Assembly: GCF_039541855.1 (NCBI RefSeq)
Contig: NZ_BAABHA010000002.1
Span: 186,001 to 250,000 of the forward strand
Origin: Solirubrum koreensis
Lineage (GTDB): Bacteria > Bacteroidota > Bacteroidia > Cytophagales > Hymenobacteraceae
Length of the DNA stretch: 64,000 nucleotides
Direction: 5' to 3'
In this document: positions 29,001-36,551 of the stretch, piece after piece
Layout: each line of letters starts with the position of its first letter
How positions within the stretch are numbered: the first letter of the stretch is position 1
Translations under genes and position numbers: made by a program
The notes under the pieces: generated by a model
What the model was told of the DNA's origin: nothing
Databases searched by the model: none
Seen by the model: only the letters and a program-made list of their open reading frames with translations

Positions 29001-29105
29001 ATCCTTCACCGGCAACGAGCCAAACTCGCTAAAGGCGTTGTGCAGAAACTCCGGCGAGTTTTCGAGCTCCTCGATTCCCTTCCAGTACTTAGGCGACTCT
29101 TGCAT
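26064..29105 (-). CDS. actB: Alternative complex III subunit ActB (molybdopterin-oxidoreductase-like, Fe-S)
   Basis: A 1013-residue fusion typical of ActB. The N-terminal part resembles molybdopterin oxidoreductases but has lost the cofactor. The C-terminal part is a ferredoxin-like domain with four cysteine clusters: CIGCGSCVVGC, CQHCNHAPCETVC, CVGTRYCANNC, and CSFC with a distant CAQSC. A twin-arginine signal RRDFLKLMGF starts at residue 47, after a long N-terminal extension. It is followed by a lipobox-like LASC (C66), so export by Tat and lipid anchoring are predicted. Known ACIII complexes carry one 3Fe-4S and three 4Fe-4S clusters in this subunit. Confidence 0.95.
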   Translation of the reverse strand: MQESPKYWKGIEELENSPEFLHNAFSEFGSLPVKDSHPSSDETVAPRRDFLKLMGFGLAAATLASCEAPVRKAIPYLNKPEEVDPGIANFYASTYFTGEDYNSVLVKTREGRPIKVEGNPESPVTRGGLSARGQASLLNLYDNSRLQSFAINGKPADRDQVDKEIRTKLAGVTGRVAIVSPTIISPSTKRVIAEFAARFGGAEHVMYDAHSQSGLLRANGGVVPGYDFSKANVIVSFGADFLGTWLSPVEFAHQYIQNRKVSSENRNMSRHYQFESAMSLTGSNADVRVPLKPSEQPAAVLALYNRIVGGGATSTYKNATLDKVAGELQAARGRSLVVSGSNDAGVQALVAAINAALGNVGTSINPAAPSYMRQGDDARMLRLVNDITNGTVGAVIFYHANPVYDHPLGAQIQKALQDKKVGLTISFNERMDETTSLTQYQCPDHHWLESWNDFEPKRGALSLAQPVITPLFKTRQAQESLLTWMGSQVKYYDYLRNNWRGVLGGNFQAGWDKAVHDGVAAGTLSPAPQAQLGAAVDAGQAAAAIAGQRAGNGIELELYEKVAIGSGYHANNPWLQELPDPVSKATWGNYLMVSRAMAVEKGLEQGDVVKVTANGKSIEVPVLVQPGQAKGAVSVAIGYGREKSGKVGDKVGANAYPLGVVRDGALAFNTVVTIEKTGANQPIAQTQTHHTIMDRKPVVQESTLAQYRKDPKEVTEYDKISTPEGREKPNKVSLWQDYEYKNHHWGMAIDLNSCIGCGSCVVGCQVENNVAVVGKQEVINRREMHWLRIDRYYSSNHHKDEFETEGKLATYANMEDPSDNPQVIFQPMLCQHCNHAPCETVCPVLATTHSTEGLNQMTYNRCVGTRYCANNCPYKVRRFNWFSYYANEKFETVNGHMFTDLGRMVLNPDVTVRARGVMEKCSFCVQRIQLGKLEAKKEKRRPQDGEVVTACAQSCPTQAIVFGDLRDPNSRVAQIWRREDGERAFKVIEAINTQPNIVYLTKIRNSETSEFFA

Positions 29106-29199
29106 TTCGTTAGTAGTCGGTATTAGGCAGTGAGTGTTGAGTTGGCTGTAGCGTGGAGCAGTTCCGGTCGCTCAGCACTCAGGTCTCAGTACTTTCAAA

Positions 29200-30528
29200 T
29201 TAGTAGTGGCACTTCGAGCATTCCGTACCGCCGTTCGACGATACCGTGAAGGGAGCTGCCGCGTTAGCGTTGTCGTGCAGCTTCACGAGGTTGTCGTAGT
29301 AGCCGTTGTTCTTGGTGTTGAGCGGCGTTTCGCGGTGGCAGTTGATGCACCAGCCCATGGTGAGGGCCGAGTATTGGTACACTACTTCCATGTTCTGAAT
29401 CGGACCGTGGCAGGTCTGGCACTCAATACCACCTACCTGCGTGTGCTGGGCGTGGTTGAAGTAAGCCAGATCGGGCAGGTTGTGCACGCGCACCCACTGA
29501 ATGGGCTGCTGGCGCTGAATGGCCCGGTAGATTTTCTTGATTTCCGGCGACGTCGTCTTGATCTGCGAGTGGCAGTTCATACAGATATTGGCGGAAGGAA
29601 TGTTAGCCGATTTGCTCTTGTACACCGAAGTGTGGCAGTAAGCACAGTTGATTTGATGCTCACCAGCGTGCAGCTTGTGCGAGAAGGCAATGGGCTGAGT
29701 CGGCTGGTAGCCCTGCTGCAAGCCTACAGCCATGATGCTTTGCAGCGAGCTGTATAGCACCACTAGCACGAAGAGAGTAACAGCAGTGCGGGTCAACCAT
29801 TTGGAGCGCAAAATGCCACCCCAGTCGGTTTTTTGCTCAAGGACTTCCAAGTCACGGCCATCAAGGTCTTTGCGGCCGCGCAGCACGTCTTTCATGATGT
29901 TGGCAATGATTACCAACGTCACCACCAGCACGATCAGGACTACCACGAGCACCATCAGTACGGCGTTCATGTACTTGCCAGCGCCGCCTTCAGCGGTTTC
30001 GGTGTTGTCGCCAGGCGCAGGCACTGCGGTACCTCCACCTCCCGTAGGAGCGGCAGCTACTTTACCTTCTTCAGCTTTTACATAAGCCAAGATGGAGGTG
30101 ATTTCCGCGTCGCTCAGAGCGAAGCTGGGCATCTGCTGCTTCTGGTACTCGTTAAAGATTTTCACCGCGTACTCGTCGCCGGCGGCTACCATTTTGCTGG
30201 AATTCTTGATCCAGCTGATGAGCCAAGGCGTAGGGCGGCGCTTGTCGATGCCAGCCAGGGCCGGGCCTACCACCACTTCATTAATACCGTGGCACTGGGC
30301 ACAGTTACCTTTGAAAAGGGCATCACCGGCGGCAATAGCGGCGGCATCACCGGCGGGAGCGGCAGTGCCTGCTGCCGCAGGGGCAGCAGCGGCCGGCGTT
30401 GCGCCGGGGGTCACACCTTCTTTACTTACTGTTGCGGCGTCTTGCGCGGCCACTTGGCCAACGGCAGTAAACGTCAGGAACAGAGCAAGAAACCAGTGTG
30501 AAAAGGGACGTAGTCGGAAGCTACTCAT
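29200..30528 (-). CDS. actA: Alternative complex III multiheme cytochrome c, ActA with extra N-terminal heme domain
   Basis: A 442-residue protein starting at the ATG at 30528, which leaves a clean signal (SHWFLALFLTFTAVGQVAAQ). It has six CxxCH sites. CAQCH (C76) lies in a separate N-terminal cytochrome c domain (about residues 60-135) preceded by an Ala/Pro-rich linker. Two membrane helices follow (about 190-215 and 240-260). The ActA pentaheme domain (about residues 295-442) has CAYCH, CMNCH, CQTCH, CINCH and CSKCH. The classical ActA is pentaheme, so the N-terminal monoheme domain is an addition or fusion. It is the first gene of the operon and sits 41 bases after the predicted start of transcription. 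Confidence 0.93.
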   Translation of the reverse strand: MSSFRLRPFSHWFLALFLTFTAVGQVAAQDAATVSKEGVTPGATPAAAAPAAAGTAAPAGDAAAIAAGDALFKGNCAQCHGINEVVVGPALAGIDKRRPTPWLISWIKNSSKMVAAGDEYAVKIFNEYQKQQMPSFALSDAEITSILAYVKAEEGKVAAAPTGGGGTAVPAPGDNTETAEGGAGKYMNAVLMVLVVVLIVLVVTLVIIANIMKDVLRGRKDLDGRDLEVLEQKTDWGGILRSKWLTRTAVTLFVLVVLYSSLQSIMAVGLQQGYQPTQPIAFSHKLHAGEHQINCAYCHTSVYKSKSANIPSANICMNCHSQIKTTSPEIKKIYRAIQRQQPIQWVRVHNLPDLAYFNHAQHTQVGGIECQTCHGPIQNMEVVYQYSALTMGWCINCHRETPLNTKNNGYYDNLVKLHDNANAAAPFTVSSNGGTECSKCHY

Positions 30529-30574
30529 TGCAAAACGTGCTGAGAAAACGTAAAAGCAGGGCGCTTTAGGGCCA

Positions 30575-30605
30575 CAAATGTAGCCCACGAACGCCAGACA
30601 ACAAA
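30575..30605 (-). promoter_or_regulatory. Promoter of the act operon
   Basis: On the minus strand TTTG (30605-30602), a 19-base spacer, then TACATTTG (30582-30575), an exact match to the Bacteroidota housekeeping promoter TTTG-N19-TAnnTTTG. Transcription should start near 30570, giving a leader of about 41 bases before actA. Confidence 0.75.
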
Positions 30606-30639
30606 CCGGGATTGGCTAATTTTTGGCCTTTAGCGCCTG

Positions 30640-30656
30640 CTTAGAATGATTCTAAG
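30640..30656. promoter_or_regulatory. Palindrome upstream of the act promoter
   Basis: CTTAGAA and TTCTAAG separated by TGA form a perfect 7-base inverted repeat, 35 bases upstream of the act -33 element. It has the size and position of an activator or repressor operator. No T-tract follows, so a terminator is unlikely. Confidence 0.45.
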
Positions 30657-30858
30657 GGCTTATCCCGACACCTTATTATATAGCACTCCTTCTAGTAGTC
30701 TTGCTTTCTAGTGGGAGTACAATTTCTCTCTTCTGTGGTCCTACTAGAGTGTTAACTACCTACATGCCCGAAGGTTTGGCAGTTGGCAATCAGTTTATTG
30801 CCTCGGCATTTCGGGAAAATATTTATTACTCACTACTCGTGCCAAGCCGGAAAAGCCT

Positions 30859-30866
30859 TACCTTTG
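30859..30866 (+). promoter_or_regulatory. -7 promoter element of rpsF-rpsR-rplI
   Basis: TACCTTTG matches TAnnTTTG and lies 41 bases before the rpsF ATG. I see no clear TTTG at the matching upstream distance, so the -33 element is weak or degenerate. Confidence 0.55.
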
Positions 30867-30907
30867 CCGGCTCATTCATCGTCTCACTTACAAATCTCTG
30901 TTCCAAC

Positions 30908-31285
30908 ATGGACAACAGAAACTATGAGACCGTCTTTATTCTGACGCCCGTTTTGAACGACGCGCAGGTTCAAGAGACGATCGAGAAGTTCACGCAGGTG
31001 CTTAAGGAAAATGGCGCCGACCTTCTGAACACGGAAAACTGGGGCCTGCGCAAGCTGGCCTACCCGATTCAGAAAAAATCGACCGGGTACTACTACCTGG
31101 TAGAATTCACTGCTCCCACCACGGCTATCGACGTGCTGGAACTGGCTTACCGTCGCGATGAGCGCGTTATCCGCTTCCTGACCACGGCCCTCGACAAGCA
31201 CGCGGTGGCCTACAACGAGCGTCGTCGCAAAGGCGAGCTGAAAGAGCAGAAAGCAAAGTCCCAATCTGAAGCTGTAGCCCAGTAA
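30908..31285 (+). CDS. rpsF: 30S ribosomal protein S6
   Basis: A 125-residue S6 protein, which binds S18 and 16S rRNA in the 30S platform. It opens NYETVFILTPVLNDAQVQETIEKF and contains WGLRKLAYPIQKKSTGYYYLVEF (here cited by its ends WGLRKLAYPI and GYYYLVEF), both diagnostic. The ATG at 30908 was chosen because the longer upstream frame has no S6 homology and would cover the promoter. It has a Lys/Glu/Gln-rich C-terminal tail. The stop is one base before rpsR. Confidence 0.97.
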   Translation: MDNRNYETVFILTPVLNDAQVQETIEKFTQVLKENGADLLNTENWGLRKLAYPIQKKSTGYYYLVEFTAPTTAIDVLELAYRRDERVIRFLTTALDKHAVAYNERRRKGELKEQKAKSQSEAVAQ

Positions 31286-31286
31286 T

Positions 31287-31538
31287 ATGAGCCTCGCTAA
31301 CGAACGCATCCACAAGCAAGAGCAGCGCACCAAGTACTGCCGCTTCAAGAAGGCTGGCATCCGCTACGTCGACTACAAAAACCCGGACTTTCTGTTGAAG
31401 TTCGTGAACGAGCAGGGCCGCATTCTGCCCCGCCGCATCACGGGCACCAGCCTGAAGTTTCAGCGCAAAGTAGCTCAGGCCGTAGCCAAAGCCCGTCACC
31501 TGGCCATCATGCCCTACGTGGCTGACCAGCTGAAATAG
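31287..31538 (+). CDS. rpsR: 30S ribosomal protein S18
   Basis: An 83-residue S18 protein with the family core YCRFKKAGIRYVDYKNPDFL and ILPRRITGTSLKFQRKVAQA. It begins one base after rpsF, which fits translational coupling. The order rpsF-rpsR-rplI is the common bacterial one, without an intervening ssb or priB. Confidence 0.97.
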   Translation: MSLANERIHKQEQRTKYCRFKKAGIRYVDYKNPDFLLKFVNEQGRILPRRITGTSLKFQRKVAQAVAKARHLAIMPYVADQLK

Positions 31539-31568
31539 TCTTCCACCTGATAACGACGACCGACTAAG

Positions 31569-32012
31569 ATGGAAGTAATCCTGAAAGACGACGTAAAAGG
31601 TCTGGGCTACAAGAACGACATCGTTAGTGTGAAGCCTGGTTACGGCCGCAACTACCTGCTGCCCCAGGGCATTGCAGTGCTGGCCGACAAGACCAACAAG
31701 AAAATCGTAGCCGAGAACGTGCGTCAAGCCGCTCACAAGGCCGATAAAATCAAGGGTGATGCGCAAGGCCTGGCCGACCGCATCGGCGATACCACCATCG
31801 AAGTTCCGGCTAAGGTGGGCGAATCGGGCCGTATTTTTGGTCGTGTAACCACCCTGCAGATTGCCGACGCGTTGAAAGCCAAAGGCTTTGACGTGGACCG
31901 CAAGCGCATCAGCCTGGACTCTGAGCCGGCTAGCATTGGTGAGTACACTGCTACCATCGACCTGCACCGCGAAGTGAAGCACAAGCTGCGTGTAAACGTA
32001 GTAGCAGAGTAA
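31569..32012 (+). CDS. rplI: 50S ribosomal protein L9
   Basis: A 147-residue L9 protein. The N-terminal domain has the signature EVILKDDVKGLGYKNDIVSVKPGYGRNYL (its ends EVILKDDVKGLG and GYGRNYLLPQG are visible), followed by the connecting helix and a C-terminal rRNA-binding domain with GRIFGRVTTLQIADAL. It is the last gene before a strong terminator. Confidence 0.97.
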   Translation: MEVILKDDVKGLGYKNDIVSVKPGYGRNYLLPQGIAVLADKTNKKIVAENVRQAAHKADKIKGDAQGLADRIGDTTIEVPAKVGESGRIFGRVTTLQIADALKAKGFDVDRKRISLDSEPASIGEYTATIDLHREVKHKLRVNVVAE

Positions 32013-32034
32013 GCTGCCTGCTTCAGCCATTTTT

Positions 32035-32069
32035 GAAAGCCCTACCCTCGTGGTAGGGCTTTCTTTTTT
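32035..32069 (+). terminator. Intrinsic terminator of rpsF-rpsR-rplI
   Basis: A perfect 12-base stem (32035-32046 with 32052-32063), a five-base loop and a run of six T directly after. It lies 22 bases beyond the rplI stop. Confidence 0.93.
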
Positions 32070-32191
32070 CCAGCCAAACTTACCCGCAGTACGTACGTCG
32101 GTTACAGGACAAATCGGCGTTGGTTTTGGCTAAACGCGCCGCGTTGCGTAGGTTGCTTGTCCATTGCGCGGCGCTAAAGCCGCATTTGCGA

Positions 32192-34234
32192 ATGTTTCGG
32201 ACTGAATTAGCTATAAAACCCGACCCGCAGCCGCTTTCCGTTGGAGCGCGGGTCTTCACCATCGGTTCGTGCTTTTCCGATGTTATCGGGGCGCGCCTGG
32301 CGGCACACAAAGTTGCCTCGCAGGTTAATCCTTTCGGCACGGTGTTCAATCCGCTTTCGGCGGCAAAGCTGCTGCGTGCCGCGGCCGGTGAAGAAGTAGA
32401 CTGGCAGCAGCACGTGGTGGAAGCCCGTGGCCGCTGGCAGAGCTACGACCTGCACGCCAACTTTGGGGCTGACTCGCCGGCCGAGTTAGTAAAGCGCATC
32501 GAGGAAACGGTGGCTTCGGCCGCTGATTTTCTGCGCACCGCCGATGTTGTGGTATGGACGCTGGGCACGGCTTTTAGCTACCACCTGCGCGATACGGGTG
32601 AACTAGTAAACAATCTGCACAAGCTGCCTGCGGCTAGGTTCGAGAAAGAACTGTTATCGGCAGAAGACATTGTGACGGCCGTAGCCGAAACCCATGCCTT
32701 GCTGCGGCGCCTGAACCCCAAAATTCGGCTGGTGCTAACCGTTAGCCCGGTGCGGCACCTACGCGACACTTTGCCCCTGAACTCGGTGAGCAAATCGGTG
32801 CTGCGCATTGCTTGCCATTACTTGGCTGAGCTATTGCCCGGCACTACTTATTTCCCGGCCTACGAGCTGGTGCTCGACGATTTGCGCGACTACCGCTTCT
32901 ACGGAGCCGATATGCTGCACCCGTCGGAGGTAGCCGAGGATTACGTATGGGAGAAGTTCATGGGAGCTTACTTCGACGAAGCCTTCCGGGACTTTGTATT
33001 CGAATGGGACGCCATTCAACGCTCGTTGGGCCACCGCCCCCTTCACGAAGGGGCCCCGGAGCACCGGCATTTCCTGGAGCAAACCGAAGCCCGTTTGCAG
33101 CGCCTGTCCAACGTAGTGAACGTGCGGCAGGAACTGCGTGAACTGCATAAACGGATTGTTGCGCTGCCGCCGCCTAAACCCGTGGTTCAGCCCGAAGACG
33201 AGGACGACGAAGAGCGCATCGATATCGGTGAAGGCTCAGCACCCGTATCTGAATCGGCCAAGAGACCTGCCGCCAGCGAAGCAGACGAGCCACTTGCGCA
33301 GGAGGTGTTTGACTGGGCTACAGCCTTGGCTGAGGAACAAACCGTGGCACCTTCGGTGAGCGTACCGGAGGCAGCTGCAGAAGCGCAGGAAGCCGAAATT
33401 GACGAAGAAAACGACTTCTTTGAATTTGTGGCGGGTAGTTCCCTCGACGAGCCGCAGCAGGTAACCGCTGCGGAAAACGCCGACGAAGAAGCCCCCAAAC
33501 GGCGCAAGCGCAAGCGCGGCGGCCGCAAGCATAAGCGCGGCAACCGCGGCGAAGGCCAACCAGCCGAAACGGTGGAAAGCGAAACTGTGGACGCCATTCC
33601 GGTTGATGCCTTAGCGGTAGAAATTACGCCGTCGGAAACCAATGGCGCAGCTTCGGAGCATGAGCCCGAACCAATTGAAATGGTTTCGGAGGCAAAAGCA
33701 CCTGAAGTAGCTGCGGTAAGAACCTCAAAATCCCGGCGTGGTCGGCGCAAAAAGCCGGCACCGTCAGCGGAAACCGTGGCCGAGACGCCTGCTGCACCAG
33801 TGGCAGAAACGGCGTCGATTGTTTCGGAATCCATTTCGAGTACCCCGGAAGCTAACATCGAGATTGAAACATCGGTTGCGAAGCCCAAAAAAGCATCTAC
33901 CCGAAAGCCCGCGCGCAAACCCGCTCCGGCCCGGCCCCGTCCGAACCGCCAGGCCACGGCTGGCCTGGAGCCAGCGCCGCCGGTAGCCCCGCCTGCTCCA
34001 GCGCCGGAGGTTCCCCCAGCTGCCGAGGCGGCACCTGAGCAAGCCGCTGCCCCACGGCGGCGAGCAGCACCGCGCCGCAAGCCAGCAGTTGCGGCCGCAG
34101 TAGCGGCAGCAGCTTCGGAATTGGCGCCGCCCGTACCGCCTGCGCCGGCGTCAACTTCAGAAACGGCTCCGGCTGCACCCAAGCGGCGCGCCCGGCCGCC
34201 ACGCCGCAAACCCGACGCGCCCGATGCCTCTTAA
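32192..34234 (+). CDS. GSCFA-domain protein with long charged low-complexity tail
   Basis: A 680-residue protein starting at the ATG at 32192, which directly precedes the fold. Residues 1 to about 320 are a GSCFA domain, an SGNH-hydrolase-like family. FTIGSCFSDVIG carries S26 next to C27, VVWTLGTAFSY and LTVSPVRHLRDT follow, and ADMLHPSEVAEDYVWEKF supplies the catalytic-type Asp and His. From about residue 325 to the end the sequence is low-complexity: an acidic stretch, a strongly basic cluster near residues 436-456 (PKRRKRKRGGRKHKRGN), then an Ala/Pro/Lys/Arg-rich tail ending PRRKPDAPDAS. The usual GSCFA protein is about half this length. The substrate is unknown. Confidence 0.9.
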   Translation: MFRTELAIKPDPQPLSVGARVFTIGSCFSDVIGARLAAHKVASQVNPFGTVFNPLSAAKLLRAAAGEEVDWQQHVVEARGRWQSYDLHANFGADSPAELVKRIEETVASAADFLRTADVVVWTLGTAFSYHLRDTGELVNNLHKLPAARFEKELLSAEDIVTAVAETHALLRRLNPKIRLVLTVSPVRHLRDTLPLNSVSKSVLRIACHYLAELLPGTTYFPAYELVLDDLRDYRFYGADMLHPSEVAEDYVWEKFMGAYFDEAFRDFVFEWDAIQRSLGHRPLHEGAPEHRHFLEQTEARLQRLSNVVNVRQELRELHKRIVALPPPKPVVQPEDEDDEERIDIGEGSAPVSESAKRPAASEADEPLAQEVFDWATALAEEQTVAPSVSVPEAAAEAQEAEIDEENDFFEFVAGSSLDEPQQVTAAENADEEAPKRRKRKRGGRKHKRGNRGEGQPAETVESETVDAIPVDALAVEITPSETNGAASEHEPEPIEMVSEAKAPEVAAVRTSKSRRGRRKKPAPSAETVAETPAAPVAETASIVSESISSTPEANIEIETSVAKPKKASTRKPARKPAPARPRPNRQATAGLEPAPPVAPPAPAPEVPPAAEAAPEQAAAPRRRAAPRRKPAVAAAVAAAASELAPPVPPAPASTSETAPAAPKRRARPPRRKPDAPDAS

Positions 34235-34242
34235 CCATTGCC

Positions 34243-34275
34243 AAACCCGGTCCCACACGACCGGGTTTGTCTTTT
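34243..34275 (+). terminator. Intrinsic terminator after the GSCFA gene
   Basis: AAACCCGGTC (34243-34252) pairs perfectly with GACCGGGTTT (34259-34268) around a six-base loop, followed by GTCTTTT. It separates the GSCFA gene from the DUF255 gene. Confidence 0.85.
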
Positions 34276-34321
34276 AGTGGCTGTTACGCGTATTCCGTTA
34301 GCCCTCCTCCCCTACCTCGCC

Positions 34322-36385
34322 ATGAAAACTCCCGTTCCATCTGCACAACCGAACCGCCTCATAACCGAAACCAGTCCGTACTTGCTGCAGCACGCTTACA
34401 ACCCGGTCGATTGGTATCCGTGGGGGGAAGAGGCGCTGGAACGGGCCCGACAGGAGCATAAGCCCATCTTGGTCAGCATCGGTTATGCAGCCTGCCACTG
34501 GTGCCACGTAATGGAGCGCGAGTCGTTTGAGCACGAACACATTGCGCAGGTTATGAACGAGCGGTTCGTGTGCATTAAAGTGGACCGCGAAGAACGGCCC
34601 GACGTGGACCAGGTATACATGGACGCCGTGCAGGCCATGGGTGTAGGTGGCGGCTGGCCGCTAAATGTATTTCTGACGCCGGAGGCCAAACCGTTTTACG
34701 GTGGTACTTACTTCCCACCGAAAGGCTGGTATGAGCTGCTGCAACAGGTTTCGAACGCCTACGCGAGTGAGCATCGGTTAGAGCTGGACAGATCGGCGGA
34801 AGACTTTGCGCGGGTTCTGCGGGCCTCTGATTTGGAAAAGTACGGCGTGCAAACCGCAGCCGGAGCCGTGAACCGCCAAAAACTCCAACTCCTGCTAGCG
34901 AACCTCGAAAAGCGCTTCGACCGAAAACTTGGTGGCACTAGCCGGGCACCCAAGTTCCCGATGCCCACCATCTGGCGGTTTCTGCTGCGGGCCCACCTGC
35001 TAACCGGCAACCACCTGCTACTGACTCAGGCCCGCCTCACGCTTACCGAAATGGCCCGAGGGGGCATTTATGATCAGATTGGGGGCGGTTTTGCCCGCTA
35101 CTCGGTGGATGAAGAATGGCTGGCACCCCACTTCGAGAAAATGCTTTACGACAACGGCCAACTCGTAAGCCTATTCGCCGAAGCGTATCAGGTAACCCAG
35201 GATGAAGAATACCGCGCCGTGGTGCGCGACACCATTGCCTTTGTGCAGCGTGAATTATTAAGCCCTGAAGGCGGCTTTTACGCTTCCCTCGATGCGGACA
35301 GCGAAGGTGTAGAAGGCAAGTTTTACGTGTTTACCTGGCAAGAGCTGCACGAGGTACTCGGCGACGAATCGTCGATGGCAGCGGCTTACTACAACTGTAC
35401 GGCGGAGGGCAACTGGGAACACGGCCAGAACATTCTGCACCGTCGTCAATCAGACGTCGATTTTGCTGCCGTGCACCAACTCACGCCCGTGGTTCTAAAT
35501 GAGTTGGTACGAGGCTGGCAGCAGAAGCTTCTTGCTTACCGCAGCCAGCGGGTGCGGCCGGGCCTCGACGATAAAATTCTGGCCGGCTGGAATGCCTTGA
35601 TGCTGCGCGGCCTCTGCGACGCCTACCGCGCTTTTGCCGAGCCCCCATACCTAACGCTGGCTTTGCAGAATGCGGCATTCATCGAAACCAACCTCGTACG
35701 GGCCGATACGGGCGGATTATGGCGCACCTGGAAAGCCGGCCGCGGCAGTGTAGCCGCGTTTTTAGAGGATTACGCCCTTCTGATTGATGCCTACATCAGC
35801 TTACACGAAGTAACGTTTGACGAAAAATGGCTGCGCCGTGCTCAGCAGCTCACTGAATATGTGCTGACCAACTTCGCCGACGGAACCGGTGACCCGCACC
35901 TGTTTTACACCGATGCCACCGGTGAAACGCTCATTGCGCGTAAAAAGGAGCTGTTCGACAACGTGATTCCAGGCTCGAACTCCGTTATGGCTCACAACCT
36001 GCTGCGGCTGGGCACCTTGCTTGAGACGCCGGCGTGGCGTGAACGGGCGGCGGCCATGCTGGCTCGCGTTCAGGAATTGGCCGTAAAAGAGCCACAGCAT
36101 CTTTCCAACTGGGCCTCATTGTACCTAAGCCACCTGGCGCCGCTGGCCGAAGTAGCCATCGTCGGCTCCGAGGCAGAGCAGCTGCGTATGCAGCTCAGCC
36201 GCCACTCGTTGCCTAACGCAGTGCTTACAGGCAGCACAACCGAAAGCATCCTTCCGCTGTTGCAAGACCGCATGCAAGCCGGAAAAACCACCGTGTACGT
36301 GTGCTATAACCACGCCTGCCAGCAGCCTGTGTATACCGCTGCCGAAGCCCTAACGCAAATCCAGGCCGCTGTTCTGCCCGAGTAA
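34322..36385 (+). CDS. DUF255 thioredoxin-fold protein (YyaL/SPATA20 family)
   Basis: A 687-residue protein. The N-terminal thioredoxin-like domain starts NRLITETSPYLLQHAYNPVDW and has CHWC (C58, C61) in IGYAACHWCHVMERESFE. The remainder is an (alpha/alpha)6 glycosidase-like barrel with GGIYDQIGGGFARYSVDEEW, HFEKMLYDNGQL, ASLDADSEGVEGKFYVFTW and KILAGWNALMLRGL. This is the full YyaL/SPATA20 architecture at normal length. The cellular role of the family is not firmly established; redox and N-acyl-sugar epimerase-like functions have been suggested. The ATG at 34322 fits the conserved N-terminus. Confidence 0.93.
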   Translation: MKTPVPSAQPNRLITETSPYLLQHAYNPVDWYPWGEEALERARQEHKPILVSIGYAACHWCHVMERESFEHEHIAQVMNERFVCIKVDREERPDVDQVYMDAVQAMGVGGGWPLNVFLTPEAKPFYGGTYFPPKGWYELLQQVSNAYASEHRLELDRSAEDFARVLRASDLEKYGVQTAAGAVNRQKLQLLLANLEKRFDRKLGGTSRAPKFPMPTIWRFLLRAHLLTGNHLLLTQARLTLTEMARGGIYDQIGGGFARYSVDEEWLAPHFEKMLYDNGQLVSLFAEAYQVTQDEEYRAVVRDTIAFVQRELLSPEGGFYASLDADSEGVEGKFYVFTWQELHEVLGDESSMAAAYYNCTAEGNWEHGQNILHRRQSDVDFAAVHQLTPVVLNELVRGWQQKLLAYRSQRVRPGLDDKILAGWNALMLRGLCDAYRAFAEPPYLTLALQNAAFIETNLVRADTGGLWRTWKAGRGSVAAFLEDYALLIDAYISLHEVTFDEKWLRRAQQLTEYVLTNFADGTGDPHLFYTDATGETLIARKKELFDNVIPGSNSVMAHNLLRLGTLLETPAWRERAAAMLARVQELAVKEPQHLSNWASLYLSHLAPLAEVAIVGSEAEQLRMQLSRHSLPNAVLTGSTTESILPLLQDRMQAGKTTVYVCYNHACQQPVYTAAEALTQIQAAVLPE

Positions 36386-36522
36386 AGCCGTTTTGGCAGC
36401 TTAGGAGTTGTCGGCGGATGCTGAAAAAGATTGGTCGCTTTGCTGCTTAATTCGCCGACGATACCGGGCAAGGACGCTTTGGCAGAGCCAAATTTTCAGC
36501 ATCATTACTGTTTTCGGTGGTC

Positions 36523-36530
36523 TATCTTTG
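36523..36530 (+). promoter_or_regulatory. Candidate -7 promoter element of priA
   Basis: TATCTTTG matches TAnnTTTG and lies 21 bases before the proposed GTG start. No good -33 element is seen at the usual distance. Confidence 0.4.
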
Positions 36531-36551
36531 TTGTTCGCCGCCCCCGAATCC

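Larger units (their letters stand above)
30529..30907. other. Divergent intergenic region between act operon and rpsF
   Basis: About 380 bases without a gene. It holds the act promoter (30575-30605), a palindrome (30640-30656), an A/T-rich stretch near 30670-30690, an imperfect inverted repeat (TCTAGTAG near 30690 with CTACTAGA near 30744) and the rpsF -7 element (30859-30866). Nothing in it looks protein-coding. Confidence 0.7.

Noticed and set aside
26052..29126. Long plus-strand open frames (about 420 residues each) opposite actB
   Set aside because: They are antisense shadows of a strongly conserved gene in high-GC DNA. Their translations show no domain, signal or plausible composition.
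30667..30755. Imperfect TCTAGTAG/CTACTAGA inverted repeat upstream of rpsF considered as a ribosomal leader structure
   Set aside because: It lies upstream of the predicted transcription start, so it would not be in the mRNA. The arms are short and the loop is long.
30701..30907. Upstream extension of rpsF
   Set aside because: The extra 69 residues would cover the promoter and lack S6 similarity.
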